Part shown: positions 53,073-62,796 of the stretch, one piece after another | Layout: every line of letters starts with the position of its first letter | How positions within the stretch are numbered: position 1 is the first letter of the stretch | From: an uncultured Prochlorococcus sp. | Lineage (GTDB): Bacteria > Cyanobacteriota > Cyanobacteriia > PCC-6307 > Cyanobiaceae | Reading direction: 5' to 3' | Assembly: GCA_902600475.1 (NCBI GenBank) | Contig: CACKJM010000002.1 | Coordinates: 57,662-121,661 of the forward strand | DNA length: 64,000 nucleotides | Notes under the pieces: model-generated | Database searches by the model: none | What the model was told of the DNA's origin: nothing | Seen by the model: only the letters and a program-made list of their open reading frames with translations | Program-made: the position numbers and the translations under genes

Positions 53073-54368
53073 TTAAATAACAGTTCCGTTTGCAATAGTT
53101 GCATTTTTAACTACTACAACAATTCCATTTCTTATATAAAAGCCTAATTCTGGCTTATCTGCTTCTTCTACTCGATCTTTATTAATGATCACGACATTAT
53201 CGCCAATTCTTGTATTCTTATCAAGAATTGCTCTTTTTACAGTAGTCCCTTCACCTACTCCAAGAGGCGTTCCGCCCCCTTTTCTTAATTCAATCCTCTC
53301 TTCAGGGGATTCAAAGAAATCGGCTCCCATAACAAGAGTATCCTCAAGAACCGAGTCACTTTCAATCCTGCTTCTTACACCTAAAACACAATGTAAAATA
53401 CTGCATGACTTCAAGATTGTGCCTTCACAAACAATTGAATCAGTAATTTGAGCATCTACAAGTTTAGAAGGAGGTAAAAATCTAGGTCGAGTATAAATGG
53501 GAAATTTTTCATCATAAAAACTAAATGGAGGTTTTGGTTGCTCAGTCAATGCAAGGTTTGACTCAAAGAATGCCCCAATTGTGCCGATATCTTCCCAATA
53601 ATCATCGAAAACATAACTTTTAAGAGTATCTCCTCTATCAAGGGCTTCTGGAATTATGTCCTTACCAAAATCCGTATAATTAGGAAATTTATTTAGAAGA
53701 TCGAAGAGAGTATTTCTGCTAAAAACGTAAATCCCCATAGAGGCTAGATATGGTTTTTCAGCAGCTGACTCCTTACTTAATCCAAATTTTGAAGTATCTA
53801 CTGCCATAGCCTTCAACTTCTCTCCAGTAGGCTTTTCACTAAATTCTTTTATATTTCCTACATCATCGGTTCTCATTAGGCCAAAACCTTCTGCTTGAGC
53901 TTCATCAACAGGCAAAGCTGCAACAGTTAAATCAGCACCATTGTCTCTATGATGTTGAACAAATAAACTGTAGTCCATTCTGTACAGTTGATCACCTGAC
54001 AATATTAAATATTCATCAACATCCCATTCTTGGAATAACCATTGGTATTTTCTTACAGCATCAGCAGTACCTTCAAACCACTTAGGACTATCAGGAGTCT
54101 GTTGTGCAGCTAAAACCTCCACAAATCCTTGTCCAAAAGGGCCATTTAAATTATAGGTTCTTCCTATATGTCTATTTAGAGATGCACTATTGAACTGGGT
54201 CAATACGTACATTTTTTCAATGCCTGAATTTATACAATTACTAATCGGAATATCTATCAAACGATACTTACCTGCCAATGGCACAGCAGGTTTAGCCCTC
54301 ATTTTTGTAAGAGGGTAAAGTCTAGAACCTTTTCCTCCTCCGAGGATTATGGCCAACACACGCTTCAT
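53073..54368 (-). CDS. glgC: Glucose-1-phosphate adenylyltransferase
   Basis: GlgC makes ADP-glucose for glycogen, with 3-phosphoglycerate as activator and phosphate as inhibitor in cyanobacteria. The 431 residues include [38 protein letters not shown], an [11 protein letters not shown] substrate loop, [11 protein letters not shown], a C-terminal beta-helix domain, and the last residues [17 protein letters not shown]. It is in the same strand run as gnd-pgl, 96 bp upstream of gnd. ADP-glucose is also a possible donor for gpgS. Confidence 0.98.
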   Translation of the reverse strand: MKRVLAIILGGGKGSRLYPLTKMRAKPAVPLAGKYRLIDIPISNCINSGIEKMYVLTQFNSASLNRHIGRTYNLNGPFGQGFVEVLAAQQTPDSPKWFEGTADAVRKYQWLFQEWDVDEYLILSGDQLYRMDYSLFVQHHRDNGADLTVAALPVDEAQAEGFGLMRTDDVGNIKEFSEKPTGEKLKAMAVDTSKFGLSKESAAEKPYLASMGIYVFSRNTLFDLLNKFPNYTDFGKDIIPEALDRGDTLKSYVFDDYWEDIGTIGAFFESNLALTEQPKPPFSFYDEKFPIYTRPRFLPPSKLVDAQITDSIVCEGTILKSCSILHCVLGVRSRIESDSVLEDTLVMGADFFESPEERIELRKGGGTPLGVGEGTTVKRAILDKNTRIGDNVVIINKDRVEEADKPELGFYIRNGIVVVVKNATIANGTVI

Positions 54369-54498
54369 TCAATCTAATGGAGGTAGATATACAACTATTT
54401 AAAGTAACTGATTATGGGCATATTTAGAAATACAAATGGTCAGTTTACAAAGGTATTTCGATAAATCACTAGAAAAACTTAATATAAATCGAAAAAAG

Positions 54499-55809
54499 TT
54501 AGTTATTTTTTTCCTCTTCTACCAAAGAAAACAATTTTTCAACGATTTTCAAAGAAACTTGTCTTTCTTCTCTTGATTGAGGACTTCTCAACTTGGTGAC
54601 TGGCGTATGAAGTATTTTATTAATTATTCCTTTAGTCAGAGCTTCCACAACTTTTCTTTCTCTAGCCGAAAAATCTGGTCCCATTCTGCTAAGTGCTTTT
54701 TGCAATTCCTCTTTTCTAATTAATTCCAAATCTGATCTAAGTTTATTAATTACTGGAACGGCCTCTAAACTTGCCCACCATTCTAGAAAAATGATCCTTT
54801 CTTCTTCTACTAAAGATTCCGCTTCCTTTGCTATTTTCTGTCTAAATTCTTGATTTCTTGAAACGACCTCTTGTAAGTCATCGACATCAAATGATTTAAC
54901 AAATTTATGTTGTTTGACATCATTAGATATATTTCTCGGTACACCAATATCAATAAATTTAAGTCTATTACTCAAATTTATTTTTTCAATTTTTGTAAGA
55001 TCAATAATTGGCTCTTCAGAAGCAGTACTGGTGAAAACAAGCGAAGATAATGATATGTTTTCTTCTAATTCGTTTAATCCTTTACAAACAATCTCTAAAT
55101 CAGGGAAGTCTTGAGCAAGATTTAATGCTCTATCAATATTTCTATTTAAAAGGATAAGTTTATGACATCCTTTTGATTTTAAATGAGTTATTAAAAGCCT
55201 ACTCATTCGTCCGGCACCAACAACAAGAACGTTCTCTGATTCCAAACTTACAAGAGTATCAAAACCCTTTTCTTGTCCAATTTTTAATTGAGCTAGTTCT
55301 ACTGCTGCTGAACTTATTGACACAGCTCCAGTTCCTAAATTTGTTTCGGATCTTACTTTTTTACCTGTACTAACTGATTGAGTCAATAATCTATTAAGAA
55401 TTGGTCCAGTAGATTGATTCTCTTGACCTAATCTCATCATTTTTTTTACCTGCGAAAGGATTTGTCCTTCCCCTAAAACGAGGCTATCGAGTCCTGCCGA
55501 GACTTTCATCAAATGCAAAACTGCTTCTTCTTGTCTAAAGCAAAAAAGGTGTGGATTTAAATCTTCAAAAATAATTCCTGAATATTCTGATATAAATTCT
55601 TTAATAGATGAAATTCCTGTATTTTTATCCTTTACTAGCGCATATATTTCCAGCCTATTACAAGTACTTAAAATTGACACCTCTAATACATCATTGAAAG
55701 CTTTTAATGATTTCAATGACTCTGTTATGGATTGGTCTGGAATACTTAACTTCTCACGCACTTCGACAGGTGCCGTGCGATGACTCAGTCCGACGACAAC
55801 AATATGCAT
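54499..55809 (-). CDS. hemA: Glutamyl-tRNA reductase
   Basis: HemA reduces glutamyl-tRNA to glutamate-1-semialdehyde, the first committed step to chlorophyll, haem and bilins. The 436 residues have GLSHRTAPVEVREKLS at the N-terminus, catalytic C50 in STCNRLEIYA, VLGEGQILSQVKKM, and the NADPH domain ENVLVVGAGRMSRLLITHL, followed by a helical dimerisation domain. It is 18 bp after glpX and 130 bp before glgC in the same direction. The start is the ATG at 55809. Confidence 0.97.
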   Translation of the reverse strand: MHIVVVGLSHRTAPVEVREKLSIPDQSITESLKSLKAFNDVLEVSILSTCNRLEIYALVKDKNTGISSIKEFISEYSGIIFEDLNPHLFCFRQEEAVLHLMKVSAGLDSLVLGEGQILSQVKKMMRLGQENQSTGPILNRLLTQSVSTGKKVRSETNLGTGAVSISSAAVELAQLKIGQEKGFDTLVSLESENVLVVGAGRMSRLLITHLKSKGCHKLILLNRNIDRALNLAQDFPDLEIVCKGLNELEENISLSSLVFTSTASEEPIIDLTKIEKINLSNRLKFIDIGVPRNISNDVKQHKFVKSFDVDDLQEVVSRNQEFRQKIAKEAESLVEEERIIFLEWWASLEAVPVINKLRSDLELIRKEELQKALSRMGPDFSARERKVVEALTKGIINKILHTPVTKLRSPQSREERQVSLKIVEKLFSLVEEEKNN

Positions 55810-55827
55810 AAAATCAAAAGTGAATTT

Positions 55828-56829
55828 TTAAAGGCTGATACTCTTAGCACCATCTTTTATGTGGACAGTATTTGTGAACCTTGCAGTACTATCTAATGTA
55901 CTAATAACTAGACTACTTGTTCTAACACAATCCCTTTCAAATTTAACTCCGTCAAATAATAATCCATCAGTTATTCCACTTCCAGCGAAAACAACATTTT
56001 CTCCCGATGCCAATTCATTTGCTTCATAGATTTTATCTATATCTGTTATGCCCATTTCATTAAGACGTTTTATATTTCCTTCTTTTGTGTAATCAGCCCA
56101 TTCAGAAGTTTGAGCGATTGCCGGATCATAAACTAGTTGTCCTTGAAAGTGACCGCCTAGAGCTCTCATTGCAGCAGCTGAAATAACACCCTCTGGAGCT
56201 GCACCTATACCCATCAAGCAATGTGTTCCAGTTCCTGCAAAACCACATGCAATCGCAGCTTGAACATCACCATCTGAAATCGGTTGTACTTTTGCGCCAC
56301 ATCCTCGAATCTCTTTAATTAAATCATTATGCCTAGTTCTATCCATTACAACTACAGTAAGCTCATCAATAGAAAGGCCCAAGCAATCACTTAGTATCTT
56401 CAAGTTTTCAGTAGCTGAATTTCTAATATCAACTTTACCTTTGGCCGCAGGAGGGGCTGCTAATTTATTCATGTAAAAATCAGGAGCATTGAAAAGACCA
56501 CCCGTATCAGAAGCAGCCAAAACCGCCATAGAACCTCTTTGATTATTCGCACAAAGATTAGTTCCTTCGCAAGGATCTACTGCAAAGTCAACCCCTGGGC
56601 CACTTCCACTACCAACCTCTTCGCCTATATAAAGCATGGGTGCTTCATCTCTTTCACCTTCTCCAATAACAATTTTCCCTTTCATTTCAATTTTGCCCAT
56701 TCGCAATCTCATTGCTTCGACAGCTGCGGCATCAGCTTCATCTTTTTGACCAAGACCAGTTAGTTTTGCTGAGGCAATAGCTGCTTGCTCGACAACTTCG
56801 AGAATTTCTTGAATTAAAGTTTGATTCAC
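55828..56829 (-). CDS. glpX: Bifunctional fructose-1,6-/sedoheptulose-1,7-bisphosphatase, class II
   Basis: The cyanobacterial F/SBPase hydrolyses both bisphosphates of the Calvin cycle. The 333 residues show [20 protein letters not shown] (metal site), [62 protein letters not shown] and [17 protein letters not shown]. It is followed by hemA 18 bp later and is divergent from rpe, with 186 bp between, a layout placing two Calvin-cycle genes on one control region. Confidence 0.97.
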   Translation of the reverse strand: MNQTLIQEILEVVEQAAIASAKLTGLGQKDEADAAAVEAMRLRMGKIEMKGKIVIGEGERDEAPMLYIGEEVGSGSGPGVDFAVDPCEGTNLCANNQRGSMAVLAASDTGGLFNAPDFYMNKLAAPPAAKGKVDIRNSATENLKILSDCLGLSIDELTVVVMDRTRHNDLIKEIRGCGAKVQPISDGDVQAAIACGFAGTGTHCLMGIGAAPEGVISAAAMRALGGHFQGQLVYDPAIAQTSEWADYTKEGNIKRLNEMGITDIDKIYEANELASGENVVFAGSGITDGLLFDGVKFERDCVRTSSLVISTLDSTARFTNTVHIKDGAKSISL

Positions 56830-57015
56830 AATTAAATTTTGAGGATTTTCTAAAAGGTTTTGAGTATGATCTCATAAAAAATGTCATTTTTATGAGAATT
56901 ATTATGCTAGTAAGCTTTTTTTAACTCTTTACAGCTGTTACTTTATCAGGCCGTGACTTGAAATTAGGAATAAACAACTAAATATAGTATCTTTATTAAA
57001 TATTTTAAAAATTAA

Positions 57016-57774
57016 ATGACTGAGTCAAATCAAGCAAATTTAACTGGTGCACATAGACCAATTCAGATAATTCCTTCAGTTTTACCAGCAGATTGGGCAA
57101 ATATGGGGGCATGTGTGAAAGAGCTCGAGGAAGCAGGGGTAGATAGAATTCAATTTGATGTAATGGATGGGAACTTCGTGCCAAATCTCACATTTGGTCC
57201 TGAAATGATTGCTGCATGTAGGAAATATTGCAATGTCCCTTTTGAAACTCAATTAATGGTTAGCCAGTACAACTGTGAAACCATGCTTGAGTCCTATGTA
57301 AAAGCTACAAAAGGGCCAAATGATGAACCAGGAGTAGTAATAGCTCATGCCGAAGCAAATATTCATTTGCATAGAGTTCTCGGAAGAATAAGAGATTTAG
57401 GAGGATCTCCTTCTGTTGCATTAAACCCTCATACTCCTTTTGAAATGATTAAAAACATTATGGATATGGTTGATCATGTTTTGGTTATGACAGTTAATCC
57501 AGGCTTTGGAGGACAAGCTTATATACCAACAATGCTTAATAAAATCAGAGAAATAAGAAACTTTATTATCAAAAAAAACTTAAATGTCGACATTGAAGTT
57601 GATGGGGGAATAAAAGCAAATTGGACTATTTCACAATGTGCTGATGCTGGTGCCAATTGTTTTATTGCAGGTAGTGGAATGTTTGCTTACCCAACATTAA
57701 AAGAAGGATGTGATGACTTGAGAAAAGTTGCACAAGAAGCACAAAAGGGGAATGTTCTTTCAGAACCTCAATAA
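57016..57774 (+). CDS. rpe: Ribulose-phosphate 3-epimerase
   Basis: Rpe interconverts ribulose 5-phosphate and xylulose 5-phosphate in the Calvin and pentose phosphate cycles. The 252-residue barrel has IIPSVLPADWANMGACVKEL, RIQFDVMDGNFVPNLTFGP (metal and catalytic Asp), VIAHAEANIHLHR, LVMTVNPGFGGQAY and IEVDGGIKANW. It carries a short N-terminal extension (MTESNQANLTGAHRP) typical of cyanobacteria. The stop overlaps the convergent ccsA gene by 15 bp. Confidence 0.97.
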   Translation: MTESNQANLTGAHRPIQIIPSVLPADWANMGACVKELEEAGVDRIQFDVMDGNFVPNLTFGPEMIAACRKYCNVPFETQLMVSQYNCETMLESYVKATKGPNDEPGVVIAHAEANIHLHRVLGRIRDLGGSPSVALNPHTPFEMIKNIMDMVDHVLVMTVNPGFGGQAYIPTMLNKIREIRNFIIKKNLNVDIEVDGGIKANWTISQCADAGANCFIAGSGMFAYPTLKEGCDDLRKVAQEAQKGNVLSEPQ

Positions 57775-58725
57775 ATATTCTGGATAATTAACAACTGATC
57801 CAAAGATCCAGCCATAACTATGTAACCCTATTCCTAAGAAATTAACTCCTAAATAACATACTAAAATCACAAAAAAGCCTGTAGAGGCTAATAATGCTGG
57901 CCTACGTCCTTGCCAACCCTTACTTATTCTCATATGCAGATACGCTGCATAAAACAACCATGAGATAAATGCCCATGTTTCTTTTGGATCCCAACTCCAC
58001 CATGTTCCCCAAGCCTCATTAGCCCAGACCGCACCAGAAATTAAACCAAGAGTCAAAAGAAAAAAGCCGATTAATATAGAACGATAGCTCAATGTATCTA
58101 ATTCTTCTGAATGAGAAAATTCAATAGGTTCAACTAAATCATTTGAAGGATAGTTATTAGCAATTTTAAATCCTCCAATACCTGTAGAACTACTTCTAAT
58201 TTGAAGCGGCTTATTTTTATTAATGAATAGAATAGAAAATGAAAGTAAAGAACCTATTATTAATGCGGCATAACTAAGCATTACGACACTAACATGCATT
58301 ACTAACCAACTAGATCTTAAAGCAGGAACCAAGTAAGATGATAATTTCAAATCTTCAGGCAACACAAAGCAGGCAAAGGCCACAGTTAATAACTCAATAG
58401 GTATGGCAATTGAGGGGATTATTGGAGATTGGTATTCACTTTCAATCAATAGTTGTCCCATTGTGATACCCCAAGTAAGGAAATAAAGAGATTCATATAA
58501 ATTGCTTATGGGAAAGTGTCCAGAAATTGACCACCTAAAAAGTAATTGCAATGTTATGAATAAATTAACTAATATCGTTAGAAGTCTTACAGTAGAAGAA
58601 GACTTTTTTTTAAAAACTGCAACTAATGATAAGGGTAAGTTAACTAATAAAAAATAAAAGACTAAAAGACCCAAGACGGAAACTGGGTCGTATATTAAAT
58701 TTTTAAAAAGATTATCTAGTATCAT
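57760..58725 (-). CDS. ccsA: Cytochrome c biogenesis protein CcsA
   Basis: CcsA, with CcsB/Ccs1, exports haem and attaches it to c-type cytochromes on the lumenal side (system II). The 321-residue protein has about eight membrane spans and the haem-handling WWD motif WGTWWSWDPKETWAFISW near residue 245, with ANEAWG just before. The essential flanking His residues are in the AYLHMRIS and GIGLHSYGW regions. The ccsB partner is not in this window. Its 3' end overlaps rpe. Confidence 0.95.
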   Translation of the reverse strand: MILDNLFKNLIYDPVSVLGLLVFYFLLVNLPLSLVAVFKKKSSSTVRLLTILVNLFITLQLLFRWSISGHFPISNLYESLYFLTWGITMGQLLIESEYQSPIIPSIAIPIELLTVAFACFVLPEDLKLSSYLVPALRSSWLVMHVSVVMLSYAALIIGSLLSFSILFINKNKPLQIRSSSTGIGGFKIANNYPSNDLVEPIEFSHSEELDTLSYRSILIGFFLLTLGLISGAVWANEAWGTWWSWDPKETWAFISWLFYAAYLHMRISKGWQGRRPALLASTGFFVILVCYLGVNFLGIGLHSYGWIFGSVVNYPEYLLRF

Positions 58726-58836
58726 CCAACAAATTTATCCGTTTTAAAATTCTATGACAAATAAATAATAAATTAAATCATCCCTATGTGAGTAAATCTT
58801 TAATAATAAAGTTTTAATTTATTTTGCAAAAGGATT

Positions 58837-59571
58837 TCAAAGTTTGAAATTATCTCCTAAATAGTACTTCTTGACTATTGGATTATCAGCTAATTCAGTT
58901 GATGATCCGTTAGCTAAAATTTTTCCCTCACTTAATACATATGATTTGTTTGTAATTAAAAGGGTTTCCCTTACATTATGGTCTGTAATAAGAATTCCTA
59001 CCCCGTTACTACTTAATTTAAGAATTAGTTTCTTCAAATCATTAACGGCTAGCGGATCGATCCCAGCAAACGGTTCGTCTAATAATAAATATTTAGGTCC
59101 TTTTCTACCTACAGTGAGAGCCCTAGCTATTTCACACCTCCTCCTCTCTCCTCCTGAAAGTTGATAACCATAATTATCTACGAAATTATTCAAATTAAAT
59201 TCATTAATTAATTGTTCTCTTCTATTTCTAATTGCCGCTCTACTATATGGTGAATTCTGCAAAGCCAAATCTATATTATCTTTAACAGTGAGTTCTCTAA
59301 ATATACTTGCTTCTTGAGTCAAATAACCTAATCCAAGTCTTGATCTAATTGGGAGAGGAAGATGGGTTATATTTTTACCATTCATAAAAATTTCACCTTT
59401 ATCAGGTTTTATATTCCCAACTGCAAGGTTAAAAGTAGTAGTTTTCCCAGCACCGTTAGGTCCCATCAAACCTACAACTTCCCCCGGATTTACAGTTACT
59501 GAAACATTATTTACTATTAATCTTCCTTTTATTGAAAGAGATACATTATTAATTTTTAAATTCATTTTCAC
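58837..59571 (-). CDS. lptB: LPS export ABC transporter ATP-binding protein
   Basis: LptB drives lipopolysaccharide extraction from the inner membrane with LptF and LptG. The 244 residues include Walker A GPNGAGKTT near residue 36, GLGYLTQEASIFRELTVKDN (Q-loop with the LptB-type pattern), signature LSGGERRRCEIARAL, Walker B YLLLDEPFAGIDP, and ITDHNVRETL. The LptF/G genes are not next to it. The start is the inner Met (KMNLKI may begin at either ATG). Confidence 0.92.
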   Translation of the reverse strand: MKMNLKINNVSLSIKGRLIVNNVSVTVNPGEVVGLMGPNGAGKTTTFNLAVGNIKPDKGEIFMNGKNITHLPLPIRSRLGLGYLTQEASIFRELTVKDNIDLALQNSPYSRAAIRNRREQLINEFNLNNFVDNYGYQLSGGERRRCEIARALTVGRKGPKYLLLDEPFAGIDPLAVNDLKKLILKLSSNGVGILITDHNVRETLLITNKSYVLSEGKILANGSSTELADNPIVKKYYLGDNFKL

Positions 59572-59658
59572 TAAGATCGATTCGTTTTCTAGTTCTCTTA
59601 AAGAAAAACGAAATATAAAATAATACTTTAATTAAAAATAAAGATATATACATATTAA

Positions 59659-60027
59659 TTAAAGAGGTTTCAGAAAAGGCTTATCTTTCTCATTTAATAG
59701 CTCTTTATATTGCAATTTCCTCAGTAAATCTTCCAAACATTGGCAGAAGGATTCAAGATCAATTCCTAAATTGATCTGGGTTCTAGTTTTTATTCTACCT
59801 AAACCTTCTCCAAGCAAAATAGTGGCTCCATTTAAATTTCCCTTACTTAAGTGAAACTGGGAAACAGATACTTGTAAAATTCCTTGGATAACTTGTCTTT
59901 CATCACCATCAAGGTGATTCCATATTTCTTCAAAAGCATCATGAGCTTCATACCATTCATGATTGTTAAAAAGATTTAAAGCAGTAAAAAGGGAATTTTT
60001 AAAATTTTTCGTACTTTCTTCGTTCAT
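59659..60027 (-). CDS. DUF309-domain protein
   Basis: DUF309 proteins are small helical proteins of unknown role, widespread in cyanobacteria and plastids. In 122 residues the core motif is NNHEWYEAHDAFEEIWNHLD followed by ERQVIQGILQVSVSQFHLSKGN, with conserved His, Glu and Trp that might bind metal. It is 11 bp downstream of typA and so likely in its operon. Confidence 0.88.
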   Translation of the reverse strand: MNEESTKNFKNSLFTALNLFNNHEWYEAHDAFEEIWNHLDGDERQVIQGILQVSVSQFHLSKGNLNGATILLGEGLGRIKTRTQINLGIDLESFCQCLEDLLRKLQYKELLNEKDKPFLKPL

Positions 60028-60038
60028 AAAACTAATTA

Positions 60039-61835
60039 TTAATTTTTTTTCTTTTTATTTATTTTTCTCATTCTTATTGAATCCGGTGTTACCTCAAGCA
60101 TTTCATCTGGACCTATGTATTCTAGTGCTCTTTCTAGAGTAATATCAACGGGTGACTGCAATGTATCAAGTTCTTCTGCCCCTGCAGACCTCATATTAGT
60201 CAATTGCTTAGTTTTACATATATTCAATTCAAGATCTTGAGGTCGATTATTCTCTCCAATTATCATTCCTTTATAAACTTTAACTCCAGGTTTAATAAAA
60301 TAAACTCCCCTATCTTCAGCATTCTTTAATGCATAAAATGTGGCCACACCTTCCTCAAAAGCAATAAGAACTCCATTTCTCCTCGTTTCAAAATCTCCTG
60401 TTTTGGGTTTATATTCATGGAAAGAGTGACTCATGATACCTTCACCTCTAGTTATACGAACAAATTCACCACGAAATCCAATAAGTCCTCTTGATGGCAC
60501 AAGAAATTCTAATTGAGTTCTCCCATCTGAACTTGTCTGCATGTTTTTCATTTCTGCTTTTCTCGATCCAAGTTTCTCAATACATGAACCAACGGATACT
60601 TCAGGCACATCTAAAACTAAAGTCTCAATTGGCTCACACTCAACATTATCAATTTCTCTAAAAATTACTTGAGGTTGTGAGATTTGAAACTCAAACCCTT
60701 CTCTTCTCATAGTTTCAATCAAAATACCTAAATGTAATTCTCCTCTTCCTGAGACTGAAAATCTATCAGGAGAATCAGTTTCTTCGACCCTAAGGGCAAC
60801 ATTTGTTAATAGTTCCCTTTCCAGTCTATTTTTCAATTGTCTACTAGTAACAAATTTCCCTTCTTTACCAGCGAATGGAGAATCATTAACAACAAAAGTC
60901 ATATTTAAAGTAGGTTCATCAACTTTGATCAATGGAAGTGGATGGGGAGAATCGGGACATGCTATGGTCTCACCAATATTGACGTCATCGAAACCAGAAA
61001 CTGCAACGATATCTCCTGCGAATGCTTCATTAATATCAATCCTTTGTAATCCTTCGAATCCTAGTAGTTTACTAACTTTACCTTTAATAGTTTTTCCATT
61101 TTCTTTAATTAAACTAGCTTGTTGACCATTTTTTATAGTCCCATTATGAATTTTTCCAATTACAATTCTCCCCAAGAAATCAGAATAGTCCAAAGTAGTT
61201 ATTTGTAGCTGAAGAGGCTTATTAGCATCACCTACTGGAGGTGGAACATGTCTGATAATAGCTTCAAAAAGAGGCATCATATTTTCACTATTAGATTCCA
61301 TCTCTTCTTTTGCAAAACCAGATAGGCCGCTTCCAAAAAGATAAGGGAAATCACATTGATCATCATCAGCTCCTAATTCTAAAAACAAATCCAAAACCTT
61401 ATCAATTGCTATTTCTGGTACTACTCTTGGTCTATCAATTTTATTCACAAAAACTATAGGCCTTAGTCCTTTTTCTAATGCTTTTTTTAAAACAAATCTT
61501 GTTTGAGGCATCGGCCCCTCATTTGCATCAACTATAAGCAGACAACCATCAACCATGCCCAAAACCCTCTCAACCTCTCCTCCAAAATCTGCATGCCCTG
61601 GTGTATCTATAATATTTATTCTTGTATCTTTGTAGTTAACTGCAGTATTTTTTGAGAGTATCGTTATTCCTCTTTCCCTTTCAAGATCATTCGAATCCAT
61701 TACGCACGTAGGAATTACTTCATTGTCTCGAAATATTCCTGATTGAGATAACAATGCATCCACAAGAGTTGTCTTCCCATGATCTACGTGGGCAATAATT
61801 GCAACATTTCTAATTTCTTTTATCGAAGATGACAT
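60039..61835 (-). CDS. typA: Ribosome-associated GTPase TypA/BipA
   Basis: TypA/BipA is an EF-G-like translational GTPase that helps ribosome assembly and translation under stress. The 598 residues start with [20 protein letters not shown], have [15 protein letters not shown] (switch I), [46 protein letters not shown], and the C-terminal unique domain ([23 protein letters not shown]). It is complete and is followed by the DUF309 gene. Confidence 0.97.
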   Translation of the reverse strand: MSSSIKEIRNVAIIAHVDHGKTTLVDALLSQSGIFRDNEVIPTCVMDSNDLERERGITILSKNTAVNYKDTRINIIDTPGHADFGGEVERVLGMVDGCLLIVDANEGPMPQTRFVLKKALEKGLRPIVFVNKIDRPRVVPEIAIDKVLDLFLELGADDDQCDFPYLFGSGLSGFAKEEMESNSENMMPLFEAIIRHVPPPVGDANKPLQLQITTLDYSDFLGRIVIGKIHNGTIKNGQQASLIKENGKTIKGKVSKLLGFEGLQRIDINEAFAGDIVAVSGFDDVNIGETIACPDSPHPLPLIKVDEPTLNMTFVVNDSPFAGKEGKFVTSRQLKNRLERELLTNVALRVEETDSPDRFSVSGRGELHLGILIETMRREGFEFQISQPQVIFREIDNVECEPIETLVLDVPEVSVGSCIEKLGSRKAEMKNMQTSSDGRTQLEFLVPSRGLIGFRGEFVRITRGEGIMSHSFHEYKPKTGDFETRRNGVLIAFEEGVATFYALKNAEDRGVYFIKPGVKVYKGMIIGENNRPQDLELNICKTKQLTNMRSAGAEELDTLQSPVDITLERALEYIGPDEMLEVTPDSIRMRKINKKKKN

Positions 61836-61969
61836 TTATAAAATTTATATAAATAGTAGATTGTCTTTATTAAGGCTAACTCAAAGAATGCTTATTATGA
61901 GAATTTTCGCTTTAAGACTTTGAAAAACATAATCATATTGAAGAATTTAGTTTAATTAATGAATTAGAT

Positions 61970-62683
61970 TTAAAATTTTCTATTTGAACTTTCAAAAACT
62001 TTTAAAGCTTCAATTGATCCCTCATATCTCCAATGCCAGGGTTCATAATCTATATATTTATTATTTTTGGTGAAAGATAACTTAAAATGAAATTTAGCGG
62101 CATTCTTTATTAACCATTTAAAAGCGTTAGTATTTTCGAATTCGATCTCAAAGTCTGTTTCTCTTTGAGTAGCATCTCCAATATCAATTGCAAAACCAGT
62201 ACTATGTTCAGAATATCCTGGAGGGGCTGAAACTCTAGCTCTTTCTGCAGCTTCCTGATTTCTAAATGATTTAAGAGAATAGAAGATTTCGTTTTGTAAA
62301 TTTATTGATCTATAACCACTTAAGAAAACTAAGTATATTCCATCCTTTTTTGCTTCATCCCTCATTTTCAATAAAGAATCACGCATATCATTGTGAACTT
62401 CGATATTAGGCTCAATTAAAACTAGTTTTTCCTTAGGAATTTCGGCATAGGGTAAATGGCCCAAAATTCTATGGTCGTGATTTATTTGATCCTGAAAATT
62501 GAGATTATCAAGAGCTACTATTTCTATTTTTCTAATTAATCGCAATGCTAAAAAAGAAAACAGGAGGAAAAGAAATGGAGAGAGTATTAATAATTTTTTT
62601 TTTAATATTGAGTTGGAATTATTAAAGTGGATTCTTTTAGCTAGAGGTATATCAGGTTGATTCAAATCTTTATTTTGTTCCAA
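61970..62683 (-). CDS. VanY-type D-alanyl-D-alanine carboxypeptidase
   Basis: This membrane-anchored peptidase M15B cuts the terminal D-Ala from peptidoglycan stems. The 237 residues have an N-terminal cytoplasmic tail, one membrane span (LLILSPFLFLLFSFLAL) and an outer domain with the zinc motif EHSTGFAIDIGD and EPWHWRYEG, the His-x6-Asp and His pair of the family, plus SGYRSINLQNEIF. It stands alone between typA and chlP. The VanY relationship is clear; resistance is not implied. Confidence 0.92.
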   Translation of the reverse strand: MEQNKDLNQPDIPLAKRIHFNNSNSILKKKLLILSPFLFLLFSFLALRLIRKIEIVALDNLNFQDQINHDHRILGHLPYAEIPKEKLVLIEPNIEVHNDMRDSLLKMRDEAKKDGIYLVFLSGYRSINLQNEIFYSLKSFRNQEAAERARVSAPPGYSEHSTGFAIDIGDATQRETDFEIEFENTNAFKWLIKNAAKFHFKLSFTKNNKYIDYEPWHWRYEGSIEALKVFESSNRKF

Positions 62684-62796
62684 TATTTAGAAATTTAATC
62701 TGGGAAACATATTTCGATATTAACTATTATTTTAAGAAATGCACTTTTATAAGCAAAAAAGATGTAGGTTTTATATACAGTATTATTTTTTTTCGT

